DNA from: Pseudomonas pharyngis
GTDB lineage: Bacteria > Pseudomonadota > Gammaproteobacteria > Pseudomonadales > Pseudomonadaceae
DNA: 64,000 nt
Reading direction: 5' to 3'
Assembly (NCBI RefSeq): GCF_021602345.1
Contig: NZ_BQID01000008.1
Span: forward strand, 1-64,000
Shown here in pieces: positions 1 through 8,906 of this stretch. Positions within the stretch are counted from its first letter, which is position 1. The number at the start of each line of letters is the position of its first letter. The position numbers and the translations under genes were made by a program. Under the pieces are notes generated by a model. The model worked only from the letters and a program-made list of their open reading frames with translations. It made no database searches and had not been told where the DNA came from.

Positions 1-1
1 G

Positions 2-385
2 CCCCATGAAACGCCCAAACCCCAGGGCCGCGCCGACGCGAGCGTGCCATTGGTGAAACTGGCCGTGGCGCGCTCCGGCGACAAGGGCAATCACAGCAAC
101 ATCGGCGTCATGCCGCGCCGTCCCGAATACCTGCCGTGGATCGCCGAGGCGTTGACCCCGGCGGTGGTCGTCGACTGGATGAACCATGTCCTCGATCCGA
201 TTCACGGCCGGGTCGAACGCTGGTATCTGCCGGGCACCCACAGCCTCAACTTCCTGCTGGAAAACGCCCTCGGTGGCGGCGGCGTGGCGAGCCTGCGCAT
301 CGACCCGCAAGGCAAGGCCTTCGCCCAACAACTACTGGAAATCCAGATCCCGGTGCCGCAGAGCATCGCCGAACAGTTCGACTAG
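2..385 (+). CDS. atuA: AtuA C-terminal part (acyclic terpene utilisation protein), cut by the window edge
   Basis: The reading frame is open to the left edge of the window, so only the last ~127 residues are present. A GTG at 44 is in frame but is not likely to be the true start. The visible part has the LAVARSGDKGNHSNIG segment followed by an LPGTHSLNFLLENALGGGG segment, which I associate with the C-terminal domain of AtuA/DUF1446 proteins. AtuA is needed for growth on citronellol and geraniol in P. aeruginosa, but its reaction is not established. It is the first visible gene of the operon and ends 12 bases before atuB. The N-terminal domain and the promoter lie outside the window. Confidence 0.85.
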   Translation, partial: PHETPKPQGRADASVPLVKLAVARSGDKGNHSNIGVMPRRPEYLPWIAEALTPAVVVDWMNHVLDPIHGRVERWYLPGTHSLNFLLENALGGGGVASLRIDPQGKAFAQQLLEIQIPVPQSIAEQFD

Positions 386-397
386 AGGATTGGCACC

Positions 398-1267
398 ATG
401 GCGTTCGAATCGATTTTCAGGGCTGATCTGTTCAGCGGTCAGACCGTCATCGTCACCGGCGGCGGCAGTGGCATCGGGCGTTGCACCGCCCATGAACTGG
501 CGGCGCTCGGGGCTAACGTGGTGCTGGTCGGACGCAAGCCGGAAAAGCTGCAAACCGTCGCCGCCGAAATTGCCGAGGACGGCGGTCGGGCGAGCTGGAA
601 GGCGTGCGATATCCGTGACGAAGAAGCGGTGAAGGCGCTGATCAGCGAACTGATCCGTGAACACGGGCCGATCCACGGGCTGGTCAACAATGCTGGCGGC
701 CAATACCCGTCGCCCCTGGCCTCGATCAATCAGAAAGGTTTCGAAACCGTGCTGCGGACCAATCTGGTCGGCGGTTTCCTGATGGCCCGCGAGGTATTCA
801 ATCAGTCGATGAGCAAACACGGCGGCAACATCGTCAACATGCTCGCCGACATGTGGGGCGGCATGCCCGGCATGGGCCACTCCGGCGCCGCGCGTTCGGG
901 CATGGATAATTTCACCAAAACCGCAGCCTTCGAATGGGGTTATGCCGGTGTTCGGGTGAATGCAGTGGCGCCGGGCTGGATCGCTTCCAGCGGCATGGAC
1001 ACCTATGAAGGCGCGTTCAAAGCGGTGATCCCGACCTTGCGCGAACACGTGCCGCTCAAGCGCATCGGCACCGAATCGGAAGTCAGCGCGGCGATCGTGT
1101 TTCTGCTCAGCCCGGCTGCCGCGTTCATCAGCGGCAGCACCTTGCGCATCGACGGTGCGGCCAGCCTGGGCAGTCGCGCCTGGCCGTTGCACAAGGCGAC
1201 CCACAGCGAATCGTTCAACGGTTTTCACCGGGCCTATATGCCGGATGTCTTGAAGGACAAGGAGTAA
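398..1267 (+). CDS. atuB: AtuB-like short-chain dehydrogenase/reductase
   Basis: This 289-residue SDR has the Rossmann TGGGSGIG nucleotide-binding motif near residue 24 and NNAGG near 100. The usual catalytic YxxxK is replaced by a GHSGAARSGMDNFTK segment, the pattern of 2,4-dienoyl-CoA-reductase-type SDRs rather than classical alcohol dehydrogenases. The ATG start has AGAGGAT upstream. It lies 12 bases after atuA and 3 bases before atuC. Its place in the operon suggests action on a terpenoid-CoA intermediate; the exact substrate is inferred. The symbol rests on operon position as much as on sequence. Confidence 0.82.
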   Translation: MAFESIFRADLFSGQTVIVTGGGSGIGRCTAHELAALGANVVLVGRKPEKLQTVAAEIAEDGGRASWKACDIRDEEAVKALISELIREHGPIHGLVNNAGGQYPSPLASINQKGFETVLRTNLVGGFLMAREVFNQSMSKHGGNIVNMLADMWGGMPGMGHSGAARSGMDNFTKTAAFEWGYAGVRVNAVAPGWIASSGMDTYEGAFKAVIPTLREHVPLKRIGTESEVSAAIVFLLSPAAAFISGSTLRIDGAASLGSRAWPLHKATHSESFNGFHRAYMPDVLKDKE

Positions 1268-1270
1268 GCC

Positions 1271-2887
1271 ATGCCGGTCATTCAATCCCGACTCGACCCG
1301 CACAGCGAAGCCTTCGCCCGCAACCGCGCAGCGATGATCGCCGCCATCGAGCAAGTCCAGCAACTCGAACAGAACCTGCTGAACAAGGCTGCCGAGGCCA
1401 AACCGAAATTCGACAAACGCGGACAATTGCTGCCCCGTGAACGTCTGAATCTGTTGCTCGACCCCGGCGCGCCGTTCCTCGAACTGGCGAGCCTGGCCGG
1501 CTACAAACTGCACGACGACAAGGACGGCAGTTCGGCCGGTGGCGGCTTGATCGCCGGCATCGGTTACGTGTCCGGCGTGCGCGCCTTGATCGTGGCGAAC
1601 AACAGCGCGATCAAGGGCGGAACGATTTCCCCGTCGGGCCTGAAAAAATCCCTGCGCCTGCAACAGATCGCCCAGGAAAACAAACTGCCGGTCATCACCC
1701 TCGCCGAAAGCGGCGGCGCCAACCTCAATTACGCGGCGGAAATTTTCGTCGAAGGCGCACGCAGCTTTGCCAATCAGGCGCGGATGTCGGCCATGGGTTT
1801 GCCGCAGATCACCGTGGTGCACGGCTCAGCCACCGCTGGCGGTGCCTATCAGCCGGGGCTGTCGGATTATGTGGTGGTGGTGCGCGGCAAGGCCAAGCTG
1901 TTTCTCGCCGGCCCCCCATTGCTTAAAGCGGCGACCGGTGAAGTCGCCACCGACGAAGAACTGGGCGGCGCCGAGATGCACGCGCAAGTCGCCGGCACCG
2001 CCGAATACCTGGCCGAAAACGATGCCGACGGCGTGCGTCAGGTGCGGGAAATCGTCAGCCTGCTGAACTGGAACGAGCAACTGCCGTGGCTGCCTGAGCC
2101 GCCATTCAAGGAGCCGTTGTACCCCATCGACGAACTGCTCGGCCTGATCCCGGACGACCCGAAAAAAACCTACGACGTGCGCGAAATCATTGCGCGGATC
2201 GCCGACGAATCGCGCTTCCTGGAGTTCAAGGGCGAGTTCGATCAGCAGACCATTTGTGGCCACCTGAAGATTCAGGGGCGCGCCTGCGGTTTCATCGGCA
2301 ACAACGGCCCGATCACGCCCAACGGCGCGAGCAAGGCGGCGCAGTTCATTCAACTGTGTGACCAGAGCCAGACGCCGCTGCTGTTTTTCCACAACACCAC
2401 CGGGTTCATGGTCGGCACCGAGTCAGAGCAGCACGGCGTGATCAAGCACGGCTCGAAACTGATCCAGGCTGTGGCCAATGCGCGGGTGCCGAAACTGACG
2501 ATCGTGGTCGGCGGCTCCTACGGCGCAGGCAACTACGCGATGTGCGGACGCGGGCTCGATCCACGCTTCATCTTCGCCTGGCCCAACAGCCGCACCGCGG
2601 TGATGGGCGGCGCCCAGGCCGGCAAGGTGCTGCGCATCGTCACCGAAGCCAAACAGCTCAAGGACGGTCTGGTGCCCGATCCGAAAATGCTCGACATGCT
2701 GGAGCAGGTCACCGCGCAGAAACTCGACAGCCAGTCCACCGCCCTCTACGGCAGCGCCAACCTGTGGGACGACGGGCTGATCGATCCACGCGACACCCGC
2801 ACCCTGCTCGGTTACCTGCTGGACATCTGCCACGAAGCCGATATCCGCACGTTGCAACCCAACAGCTTCGGCGTCAGCCGGTTCTGA
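1271..2887 (+). CDS. atuC: Geranyl-CoA carboxylase beta (carboxyltransferase) subunit
   Basis: A 538-residue acyl-CoA carboxyltransferase with the two crotonase-like halves of the biotin-dependent family. The first half carries AESGGANL and GGAYQPGLSDYVVVV; the second carries GGSYGAGNYAMCGRG. It should transfer carboxyl from biotin to the gamma-methyl of geranyl-CoA, giving isohexenyl-glutaconyl-CoA in the cytosol. Methylcrotonyl-CoA carboxylase (LiuB) is nearly the same in sequence, so the geranyl assignment depends on the flanking atuA, atuD and atuE genes. The start ATG follows AAGGAG, 3 bases after atuB. The biotin-bearing partner is atuF downstream. Confidence 0.88.
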   Translation: MPVIQSRLDPHSEAFARNRAAMIAAIEQVQQLEQNLLNKAAEAKPKFDKRGQLLPRERLNLLLDPGAPFLELASLAGYKLHDDKDGSSAGGGLIAGIGYVSGVRALIVANNSAIKGGTISPSGLKKSLRLQQIAQENKLPVITLAESGGANLNYAAEIFVEGARSFANQARMSAMGLPQITVVHGSATAGGAYQPGLSDYVVVVRGKAKLFLAGPPLLKAATGEVATDEELGGAEMHAQVAGTAEYLAENDADGVRQVREIVSLLNWNEQLPWLPEPPFKEPLYPIDELLGLIPDDPKKTYDVREIIARIADESRFLEFKGEFDQQTICGHLKIQGRACGFIGNNGPITPNGASKAAQFIQLCDQSQTPLLFFHNTTGFMVGTESEQHGVIKHGSKLIQAVANARVPKLTIVVGGSYGAGNYAMCGRGLDPRFIFAWPNSRTAVMGGAQAGKVLRIVTEAKQLKDGLVPDPKMLDMLEQVTAQKLDSQSTALYGSANLWDDGLIDPRDTRTLLGYLLDICHEADIRTLQPNSFGVSRF

Positions 2888-2916
2888 TCGCCACGGATTA
2901 AAGGAGAACAATAAAA

Positions 2917-4074
2917 ATGATCTTCACCCCGGAACACGAAGCACTGCGCCGTACCGTCCGCCAGTTCGTCGAGCACGAGATCAACCCCCATGTCGATGAA
3001 TGGGAAAAGGCCGGGCGCTTTCCGATCCACGAGATTTTCCGCAAGGCCGGCGACCTCGGTCTGCTGGGGATTTCCAAGCCGGAAAAATTCGGCGGCATGG
3101 GTCTGGATTACAGCTATTCGATCGTCGCCGCCGAAGAGTTCGGCACCATCCACTGCGGCGGCATTCCGATGTCGATCGGCGTGCAAACCGACATGTGCAC
3201 TCCCGCCCTCGCCCGTTTCGGCTCCGATGAACTGCGCGAAGAATTCCTGCGTCCGGCGATCACCGGCGAGCAGGTCGGCTGCATCGGCGTCTCGGAAGTC
3301 GGCGCCGGCTCCGATGTCGCCGGGCTCAAGACTACCGCGCGCAAGGATGGCGACGACTACGTGATCAACGGCAGCAAAATGTGGATCACCAACTCGCCGA
3401 GCGCCGACTTCATCTGCCTGCTGGCCAACACCTCGGACGACAAACCGCACATCAACAAATCGCTGATCATGGTGCCGATGAACACGCCGGGCATCAGCCT
3501 CAGTTCGCACCTGGACAAGCTCGGCATGCGCAGCTCGGAAACCGCCCAGGTGTTTTTCGATAACGTGCGTGTGCCCCAGCGCAATCGCATCGGCCACGAA
3601 GGCGCCGGGTTCATGATGCAGATGCTGCAGTTCCAGGAAGAACGCCTGTTCGGCGCGGCCAACATGATCAAGGGCCTGGAATACTGCGTCGACAGCACCA
3701 TCGAGTACTGCAAGGAACGTAAAACCTTTGGCAACGCGCTGATCGACAACCAGGTGATCCACTTCCGCCTCGCCGAATTGCAGACCGAAATCGAATGCCT
3801 GCGGGCGCTGGTCTATCAGGCCACCGAGCAATACGTCAAAGGCCAGGACGTCACCCGACTGGCCTCGATGGCCAAGCTCAAGGCCGGGCGCCTCGGTCGT
3901 GAAGTCAGCGACAGTTGCCTGCAATATTGGGGTGGCATGGGCTTCATGTGGGACAACCCGGTAGCCCGCGCCTACCGCGACGTGCGGCTGGTGTCGATTG
4001 GCGGCGGCGCCGACGAAATCATGCTGGGGATCATCTGCAAACTGATGGGCATCCTGCCGGGGAAAAAGAAATGA
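2917..4074 (+). CDS. atuD: Citronellyl-CoA dehydrogenase (acyl-CoA dehydrogenase family)
   Basis: A 385-residue FAD-dependent acyl-CoA dehydrogenase of normal family length. It shows the helical N-terminus, the VSEVGAGSDVAGLKTTA and NGSKMWITNSP substrate/FAD segments, and a C-terminal QYWGGMGFMWDNPVARAYRDVR region. By family and position it oxidises cis-citronellyl-CoA to cis-geranyl-CoA, just before the carboxylase step. A good AAGGAGAACA ribosome site precedes the ATG, 29 bases after atuC. Its last bases overlap the start of atuE by 4 (ATGA), so the two are probably translationally coupled. Confidence 0.87.
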   Translation: MIFTPEHEALRRTVRQFVEHEINPHVDEWEKAGRFPIHEIFRKAGDLGLLGISKPEKFGGMGLDYSYSIVAAEEFGTIHCGGIPMSIGVQTDMCTPALARFGSDELREEFLRPAITGEQVGCIGVSEVGAGSDVAGLKTTARKDGDDYVINGSKMWITNSPSADFICLLANTSDDKPHINKSLIMVPMNTPGISLSSHLDKLGMRSSETAQVFFDNVRVPQRNRIGHEGAGFMMQMLQFQEERLFGAANMIKGLEYCVDSTIEYCKERKTFGNALIDNQVIHFRLAELQTEIECLRALVYQATEQYVKGQDVTRLASMAKLKAGRLGREVSDSCLQYWGGMGFMWDNPVARAYRDVRLVSIGGGADEIMLGIICKLMGILPGKKK

Positions 4075-4868
4075 GCGCCCTGCCCGATTGCCAGACGCTG
4101 CTGCTGGAGCGGCACAACGGCGTGTTGCACATCACCCTCAATCGCCCGGACAGCCGCAACGCCATGAGCCTGCAAATGGTCGCCGAGTTGCGCGCCGTGC
4201 TGGCCAGCGTGTGCGATGACCGCAGCGTCCGCGCACTGGTGCTCAGCGGTGCCGGCGGGCATTTCTGCGCCGGCGGAGACATCAAGGACATGGCCAACGC
4301 CCGCGCTCAGGGCAGTGATGCCTATCGCGACCTGAACCGAGCGTTCGGATCGTTGCTGGAAGAAGCACAGCACGCACCGCAAGTGCTGATCACCGTGCTG
4401 CAAGGCGCAGTGCTCGGGGGTGGCTTCGGGCTGGCCTGTGTCAGCGATATCGCGATAGCCGATCACCAGGCGCAATTCGGTTTGCCGGAAACCAGCCTCG
4501 GCCTGCTGCCGGCGCAGATCGCGCCGTTTGTGGTGCAGCGCATCGGCCTGACCGAGACCCGACGCCTGGCCCTGACCGCCGCCCGTTTCGACGGCCATCA
4601 GGCCCGGCGTCTGGGGCTGGTGCATTTTGTCGAGCAGGACCCGCAGGCGCTCGCCGAGCGGCTGGATGAAGTACTCGATCATGTCTTGTGTTGCGCCCCG
4701 GAAGCGAATGCCGTGACGAAAAAACTGCTGCTGGCCAGCGCCGGCCAGCCGTCGAGTGAATTGCTGGACGAAGCCGCGCAGTGGTTCAGCGCCGCGGTGA
4801 CCGGTGCCGAGGGCATCGAAGGCACGATGGCGTTTGTGCAAAAGCGCAAACCGAGGTGGGCCTCCTGA
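4071..4868 (+). CDS. atuE: Isohexenylglutaconyl-CoA hydratase (crotonase family)
   Basis: A 265-residue crotonase with the oxyanion-hole segments HFCAGGDIKDM and GAVLGGGFGLA. The family hydrates enoyl-CoA double bonds; in this operon the substrate would be isohexenylglutaconyl-CoA made by AtuC/AtuF. The ATG at 4071 overlaps the atuD stop by 4 bases; a longer frame read from further upstream would run inside atuD and is not credible. The gene is followed by 130 bases holding a REP doublet before atuF. Confidence 0.85.
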   Translation: MSALPDCQTLLLERHNGVLHITLNRPDSRNAMSLQMVAELRAVLASVCDDRSVRALVLSGAGGHFCAGGDIKDMANARAQGSDAYRDLNRAFGSLLEEAQHAPQVLITVLQGAVLGGGFGLACVSDIAIADHQAQFGLPETSLGLLPAQIAPFVVQRIGLTETRRLALTAARFDGHQARRLGLVHFVEQDPQALAERLDEVLDHVLCCAPEANAVTKKLLLASAGQPSSELLDEAAQWFSAAVTGAEGIEGTMAFVQKRKPRWAS

Positions 4869-4890
4869 AAGCTTCGTCGGAACGCCGCCC

Positions 4891-4959
4891 GGAGCAAGCC
4901 CGCCCCCACAGTTTTTGTGAGCACCACTGCATCCTGTGGGAGCGGGCTTGCCCGCGATG
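4891..4959. repeat. REP doublet (REPIN-like) between atuE and atuF
   Basis: Two copies of the Pseudomonas REP core face each other. CTGTGGGAGCGGGCTTGC starts at 4934 on the + strand, and its near-exact reverse complement occupies 4891-4911. The gap between them is about 22 bases. The arrangement forms a large imperfect hairpin in RNA and is typical of mobile REPIN units in fluorescent pseudomonads. It sits inside an operon and could attenuate or stabilise transcript segments on either side; that effect is inferred. Confidence 0.85.
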
Positions 4960-4998
4960 AGGCCCTTCAATCCACCGCCAATATTCAGGAAAACCACC

Positions 4999-6960
4999 AT
5001 GCCCGCCCTCCACAAAATCCTGATCGCCAACCGCGGTGAAATCGCCTGCCGCATCCAGCGCACCGCCCAGGCCCTCGGTTATCGCACCGTCGCCGTTTTC
5101 AGCGATGCCGACGCTGACGCACTGCATGTCCAAATGGCGGACGACGCCGTGAACATCGGTCCGGCACCCGTGCAACAGTCCTACCTGAACATCCCGGCCA
5201 TTCTCGACGCCGCCCGGCGCAGCGGCGCCGACGCCATCCACCCAGGCTACGGCTTTCTCTCGGAAAATGCCGAGTTCGCCCGCGCCTGCAAACAGGCCGG
5301 CCTGACCTTCATCGGCCCCAGCGTCGAAGCCATCGAACTGATGGGCAGCAAACGCCAATCGAAAATCGCCATGCTCGCCGCCGGCGTCCCCTGCATCGCC
5401 GGCTATCAAGGCGCCGAGCAGGACGATGCGACCTTGGCCCGTGAAGGCGAGCGCATCGGTTATCCGTTGATGATCAAGGCCAGCGCCGGTGGTGGCGGGC
5501 GCGGCATGCGACTGGTGCACAGCGCCGAGGAACTGCCGGCGCAATTGCGCACCGCCCGCTCGGAAGCATTGAACGGTTTCGGCAGTGATGAACTGATCCT
5601 CGAACAGGCGTTGATCGAGCCGCGCCATGTCGAGGTGCAGCTGTTCGGCGACCATCACGGCAACCTGATCTACCTCGGCGAGCGCGACTGTTCGATACAG
5701 CGTCGCCACCAGAAAGTCATCGAAGAAGCGCCGTGCCCGGTGATGACCGAAGAACTGCGCCAGGCGATGGGCGAAGCGGCACTCAAGGCAGGGCGTGCGG
5801 TGAACTACGTGGGTGCCGGCACCGTGGAATTTCTCCTCGACGCCAGCGGCCAGTTCTACTTTCTGGAGATGAACACCCGGTTGCAGGTCGAGCATCCGGT
5901 GACTGAATTGATCACCGGGCTGGATCTGGTAGCGTGGCAACTGTCGGTCGCCGAGGGCCAACCGCTGCCGCTGACCCAGGCGCAGGTGAAACTCGATGGT
6001 CACGCGATGGAAGTGCGTCTCTACGCCGAAGATCCGGCCCAGGGTTTTCTGCCGCAGACCGGGCGTGTCGAAGCCTGGGCGCCGGCACTGGATCGCGGTG
6101 CGCGGATCGATCACGGCCTGATTGAAGGACAGTCGATTTCACCGTTCTACGACCCGATGCTCGGCAAACTGATCGCTTATGGTGCGACCCGCGAAGAGGC
6201 CCGGCGCAAACTGTTGTGTGCGGTGCAGGACAGCGTGTTGCTGGGCGTGCAGAGCAATCAGCGTTTGCTCGCCAGCCTGTTGCAGCATCCGCAGTTCATC
6301 AGCGGGGAGTTCGGCACTGGCTTCATCCCTCAACATTTCGCCGATCACGATTGCCTGCACGCCTATTCGCCCAGTGCCGAAGAGCTGGCCATCGCGGCGG
6401 TGCTGTTTTACCAATCCGCCGCGCAGCAACACCGCGCACCGCTGTCCGGATGGCGCAACAACGCCGGCGCACCGTTGCTCTATCGAATCGGCCTCGACGC
6501 CCGCGACTGGAATGTGCAACTGCGTACCAGTCCGGACAAGGCGTTTGAAGTGCAGGTCGCCGAACGTGTCATCAAACTCACGCTGGTCGAGCACACCGCC
6601 GGGGCCGTGACACTGGAAATCGATGGCCTGCGCCAGCGCCATGCCTATCGCCTGCACAACGACCAGCTCTGGCTGTTCACCCACCCCGGCAGCCTGCATC
6701 TGGTGGACCGAACTCATGCGGTGATCGACAGTCAGACCAGCGTCAGTTCCGGCACGTTGAAAGCGCCGATGGATGGCGCCATCATCGATGTGCTCGTCAG
6801 CGAAGGCAGCCCGGTCAGCAAGGGCCAGCTGCTGGTGGTGCTGGAAGCGATGAAAATGGAGCACCCGCTCAAGGCCGGCATCGACGGCGTGCTCAAGCGG
6901 GTGCAGGTCAAGGTCGGCGATCAGGTAAAAAATCGTCAGGTTCTGTTGCAGGTCGAGTAG
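4999..6960 (+). CDS. atuF: Geranyl-CoA carboxylase alpha subunit (biotin carboxylase + BCCP)
   Basis: A 653-residue biotin-containing subunit. Domains in order: biotin carboxylase N-terminal (GEIACRIQRTAQ, residues ~10-120), ATP-grasp with GGGGRGMRL near 170 and EMNTRLQVEHPVTE near 290, C-terminal carboxylase domain, linker, and a BCCP domain near 585-653 with EAMKMEHP, where Lys619 should carry biotin. It carboxylates biotin with ATP and bicarbonate for AtuC. I chose the ATG at 4999; an in-frame upstream start at 4936 would fall inside the REP doublet. In P. aeruginosa atuG and atuH follow; here the next gene is an unrelated exonuclease. Confidence 0.87.
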   Translation: MPALHKILIANRGEIACRIQRTAQALGYRTVAVFSDADADALHVQMADDAVNIGPAPVQQSYLNIPAILDAARRSGADAIHPGYGFLSENAEFARACKQAGLTFIGPSVEAIELMGSKRQSKIAMLAAGVPCIAGYQGAEQDDATLAREGERIGYPLMIKASAGGGGRGMRLVHSAEELPAQLRTARSEALNGFGSDELILEQALIEPRHVEVQLFGDHHGNLIYLGERDCSIQRRHQKVIEEAPCPVMTEELRQAMGEAALKAGRAVNYVGAGTVEFLLDASGQFYFLEMNTRLQVEHPVTELITGLDLVAWQLSVAEGQPLPLTQAQVKLDGHAMEVRLYAEDPAQGFLPQTGRVEAWAPALDRGARIDHGLIEGQSISPFYDPMLGKLIAYGATREEARRKLLCAVQDSVLLGVQSNQRLLASLLQHPQFISGEFGTGFIPQHFADHDCLHAYSPSAEELAIAAVLFYQSAAQQHRAPLSGWRNNAGAPLLYRIGLDARDWNVQLRTSPDKAFEVQVAERVIKLTLVEHTAGAVTLEIDGLRQRHAYRLHNDQLWLFTHPGSLHLVDRTHAVIDSQTSVSSGTLKAPMDGAIIDVLVSEGSPVSKGQLLVVLEAMKMEHPLKAGIDGVLKRVQVKVGDQVKNRQVLLQVE

Positions 6961-7029
6961 TCGCCGCGCGCATCCGCAAGGTTTGACTACGCTCTGAATA
7001 ATCAGGACGCGGAAATCAGGAACCCTGCG

Positions 7030-7572
7030 ATGCCCCATTGGCTGGTCATAGATCTGGAAGCCACCACCGATGAGGGTGGCTGGCCGGTTACGGAAATGGA
7101 GATCATCGAGATCGGCGCGACCCTGGTGGATCGCGCGGGTCGCGAGCAGGATCACTTTCAGCGCTTCGTCAAACCGACGCGGCGCCCCTTGTTGACGCCC
7201 TTTTGCCGCGAACTCACGCACATCACCCAGGCCAACATCGACGTGGCGCAGCCGTTGAGCGAGGTCTGGCCGGCCTTCGAGCGCTGGCTCGGTCAGCACC
7301 AGACGCGCCTTGAAGGCTGGGCCAGCTGGGGCGATTACGACCGCAAGCAATTGCTTCAGGAATGGCAGCGTCTTCAACTCGACAGCGCCCTGAGCCGGGT
7401 GCCGCACATGAACCTCAAACAGCGCTTTGCCAAGGCCCGGCGCCTCGAACGGCCTCTGGGCCTCAATGGCGCGTTGCAACTGGCGGGGATGCAATTCAGC
7501 GGTCAGCAGCATCGGGCGCTGGAAGATGCGCGCAATACCGCACGCCTGCTGCCACTGGTATTGCCGCTCTAG
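7030..7572 (+). CDS. DEDDh-type 3'-5' exonuclease
   Basis: A 180-residue DnaQ-fold exonuclease without other domains. The first acidic pair is in VIDLEATT (Asp8, Glu10). A central [13 protein letters not shown] segment fits the second motif, and HRALEDARN near the C-terminus provides the DEDDh His161 and Asp166. Overall it resembles the small ERI1/KapD-like group that trims RNA or DNA 3' ends. The true substrate cannot be told from sequence. It stands alone, 69 bases after atuF, on the same strand. Confidence 0.8.
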   Translation: MPHWLVIDLEATTDEGGWPVTEMEIIEIGATLVDRAGREQDHFQRFVKPTRRPLLTPFCRELTHITQANIDVAQPLSEVWPAFERWLGQHQTRLEGWASWGDYDRKQLLQEWQRLQLDSALSRVPHMNLKQRFAKARRLERPLGLNGALQLAGMQFSGQQHRALEDARNTARLLPLVLPL

Positions 7573-7654
7573 CACAGGTGACGGCATCGGAAGCCTTGTG
7601 CATACTGGCCGCCCCTTTTTGACCCTTTTAAGCCCTTTTCGAGAGGAATCGCCC

Positions 7655-7939
7655 ATGTTTAAAGTCAACGAGTACTTCGACGGCACCGTCAAGTCGATCG
7701 CTTTTGGCACTGCTGAAGGTCCTGCGACCATCGGCGTCATGGCCCCGGGCGAATACGAATTCGGCACCAGCCAGCGTGAAATCATGCACGTGGTTTCGGG
7801 CGCCTTGACCGTCAAACTGCCGGACAGCAGCGACTGGGAAACCTTCGCCGCCGGTAGCCAGTTCAACGTGCCCGCCAACAGCAAGTTCCAGCTGAAAGTC
7901 GCCGTCGACACCGCTTACCTGTGCGAATACCGCGGCTGA
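7655..7939 (+). CDS. ppnP: Pyrimidine/purine nucleoside phosphorylase PpnP
   Basis: A 94-residue single-cupin protein matching the YaiE/DUF1255 family in length and in the [23 protein letters not shown] core. E. coli PpnP phosphorolyses many nucleosides to free base and ribose-1-phosphate. The ATG at 7655 has GAGAGGAA upstream; longer frames from 7427 are the out-of-frame shadow of the exonuclease gene. A strong hairpin terminator follows immediately. A monocistronic unit is likely. Confidence 0.88.
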   Translation: MFKVNEYFDGTVKSIAFGTAEGPATIGVMAPGEYEFGTSQREIMHVVSGALTVKLPDSSDWETFAAGSQFNVPANSKFQLKVAVDTAYLCEYRG

Positions 7940-7962
7940 AACTCCGGTTTCCTGCGGTCATG

Positions 7963-7996
7963 AAAAATGCCCGTGTCCAGGGACACGGGCATTTTT
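7963..7996. terminator. Bidirectional intrinsic terminator between ppnP and the MOSC gene
   Basis: ATGCCCGTGTCC and its complement form a ~12-bp stem with a tiny loop. It is flanked by an A run on the left and a T run on the right, so it can end ppnP rightward and the MOSC gene leftward. Confidence 0.85.
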
Positions 7997-8009
7997 CGTT
8001 TCTGGCGGG

Positions 8010-8816
8010 TTATTCGAGGATTTCTACCGGCATGCCGATTTCAAGCCGGCCGTTGCTGTCGTTGACCAGGTTCTGGCCGAACATCGCGCCGTCGGCCTGA
8101 GCACGGGTCTTCTGCAAGGTCGCCAGTGGTTCGCGGTCAGCGCTGCGCTCACCGGTCTGCGGATCGATCGTGGTGAGAATGCACCGCGAGCAGGACTTGA
8201 CCACGCGGAACTCGACATCGCCGATACGAATCCGCTTCCAGCCATCCTCGGCGTATGCGTCACTGCCTTCGATCACCAGATTCGGCCGGAACCGCAGCAT
8301 TTCCAGCGGACGCCCGACTTCCTGCGACAGGTGTTGCAGCGAGGCCTCACCAATCAGCAACAGCGGGAAACCATCGGCGAATGCCACTTGGTCATCGTCG
8401 TTGCCGTACCCGGCCTGGGTCGTCCGGGCGCGATCCAGCGGCACTTGCACCAGTCGGGTCGGCTTGCCGATGAAATCGCTGACCCAGCGGGCCGCCTCTT
8501 CACCGGCATCCGGCACACGCAGGGTGTCACGCCAGATGGTCACGCCACGCAGGTTGTCGTCGCTGCCGGGCAAGGCGACATCCATTGCCGAATGCCCCGG
8601 CGCGCTGAGCGTCAGCCCGCCGCTGGCATTCCACAACGCGGAGAGCTGGCTCATTTTCGCTTCGGCACGCTGGGTCAGGAACCGCCCGCTGGCCTCATCC
8701 ACCAGCATCCAGCGTCGATCGCCCTCAAGCCCCAGTTTGTCCAGGCCGATCCCTTGCAGGACCTCACCCTTGGCGGATTTCAACGGGTAACGATAAAGCG
8801 CGCTCAGACGCAGCAT
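8010..8816 (-). CDS. MOSC domain protein (YcbX/mARC-like, no ferredoxin domain)
   Basis: A 268-residue protein with an N-terminal MOSC beta-barrel (LYRYPLKSAKGEVLQ, residues 1-120) and a MOSC domain. Its VVKSCSRCILTTIDPQTGE segment contains Cys209, the position expected to bind the molybdenum cofactor. E. coli YcbX carries an extra C-terminal 2Fe-2S domain, which is absent here, so an external electron donor would be needed. The family reduces N-hydroxylated compounds; that role is inferred here. Molybdenum cofactor synthesis genes lie about 6 kb away. Confidence 0.82.
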   Translation of the reverse strand: MLRLSALYRYPLKSAKGEVLQGIGLDKLGLEGDRRWMLVDEASGRFLTQRAEAKMSQLSALWNASGGLTLSAPGHSAMDVALPGSDDNLRGVTIWRDTLRVPDAGEEAARWVSDFIGKPTRLVQVPLDRARTTQAGYGNDDDQVAFADGFPLLLIGEASLQHLSQEVGRPLEMLRFRPNLVIEGSDAYAEDGWKRIRIGDVEFRVVKSCSRCILTTIDPQTGERSADREPLATLQKTRAQADGAMFGQNLVNDSNGRLEIGMPVEILE

Positions 8817-8906
8817 GGCCAGCTCCCTGGTGGGTCAAAAACGCCACCCTATACGAGCTTTGTCAGCGAATCAAAGGCTGACGCAGGGTCAGCCTCGACC
8901 TGTGGA

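Noticed and set aside
332-1822. Long open frame on the minus strand over atuB and atuC
   Set aside because: It is a shadow caused by the GC-rich codons of the strong forward genes. It has no ribosome site and no family motif.
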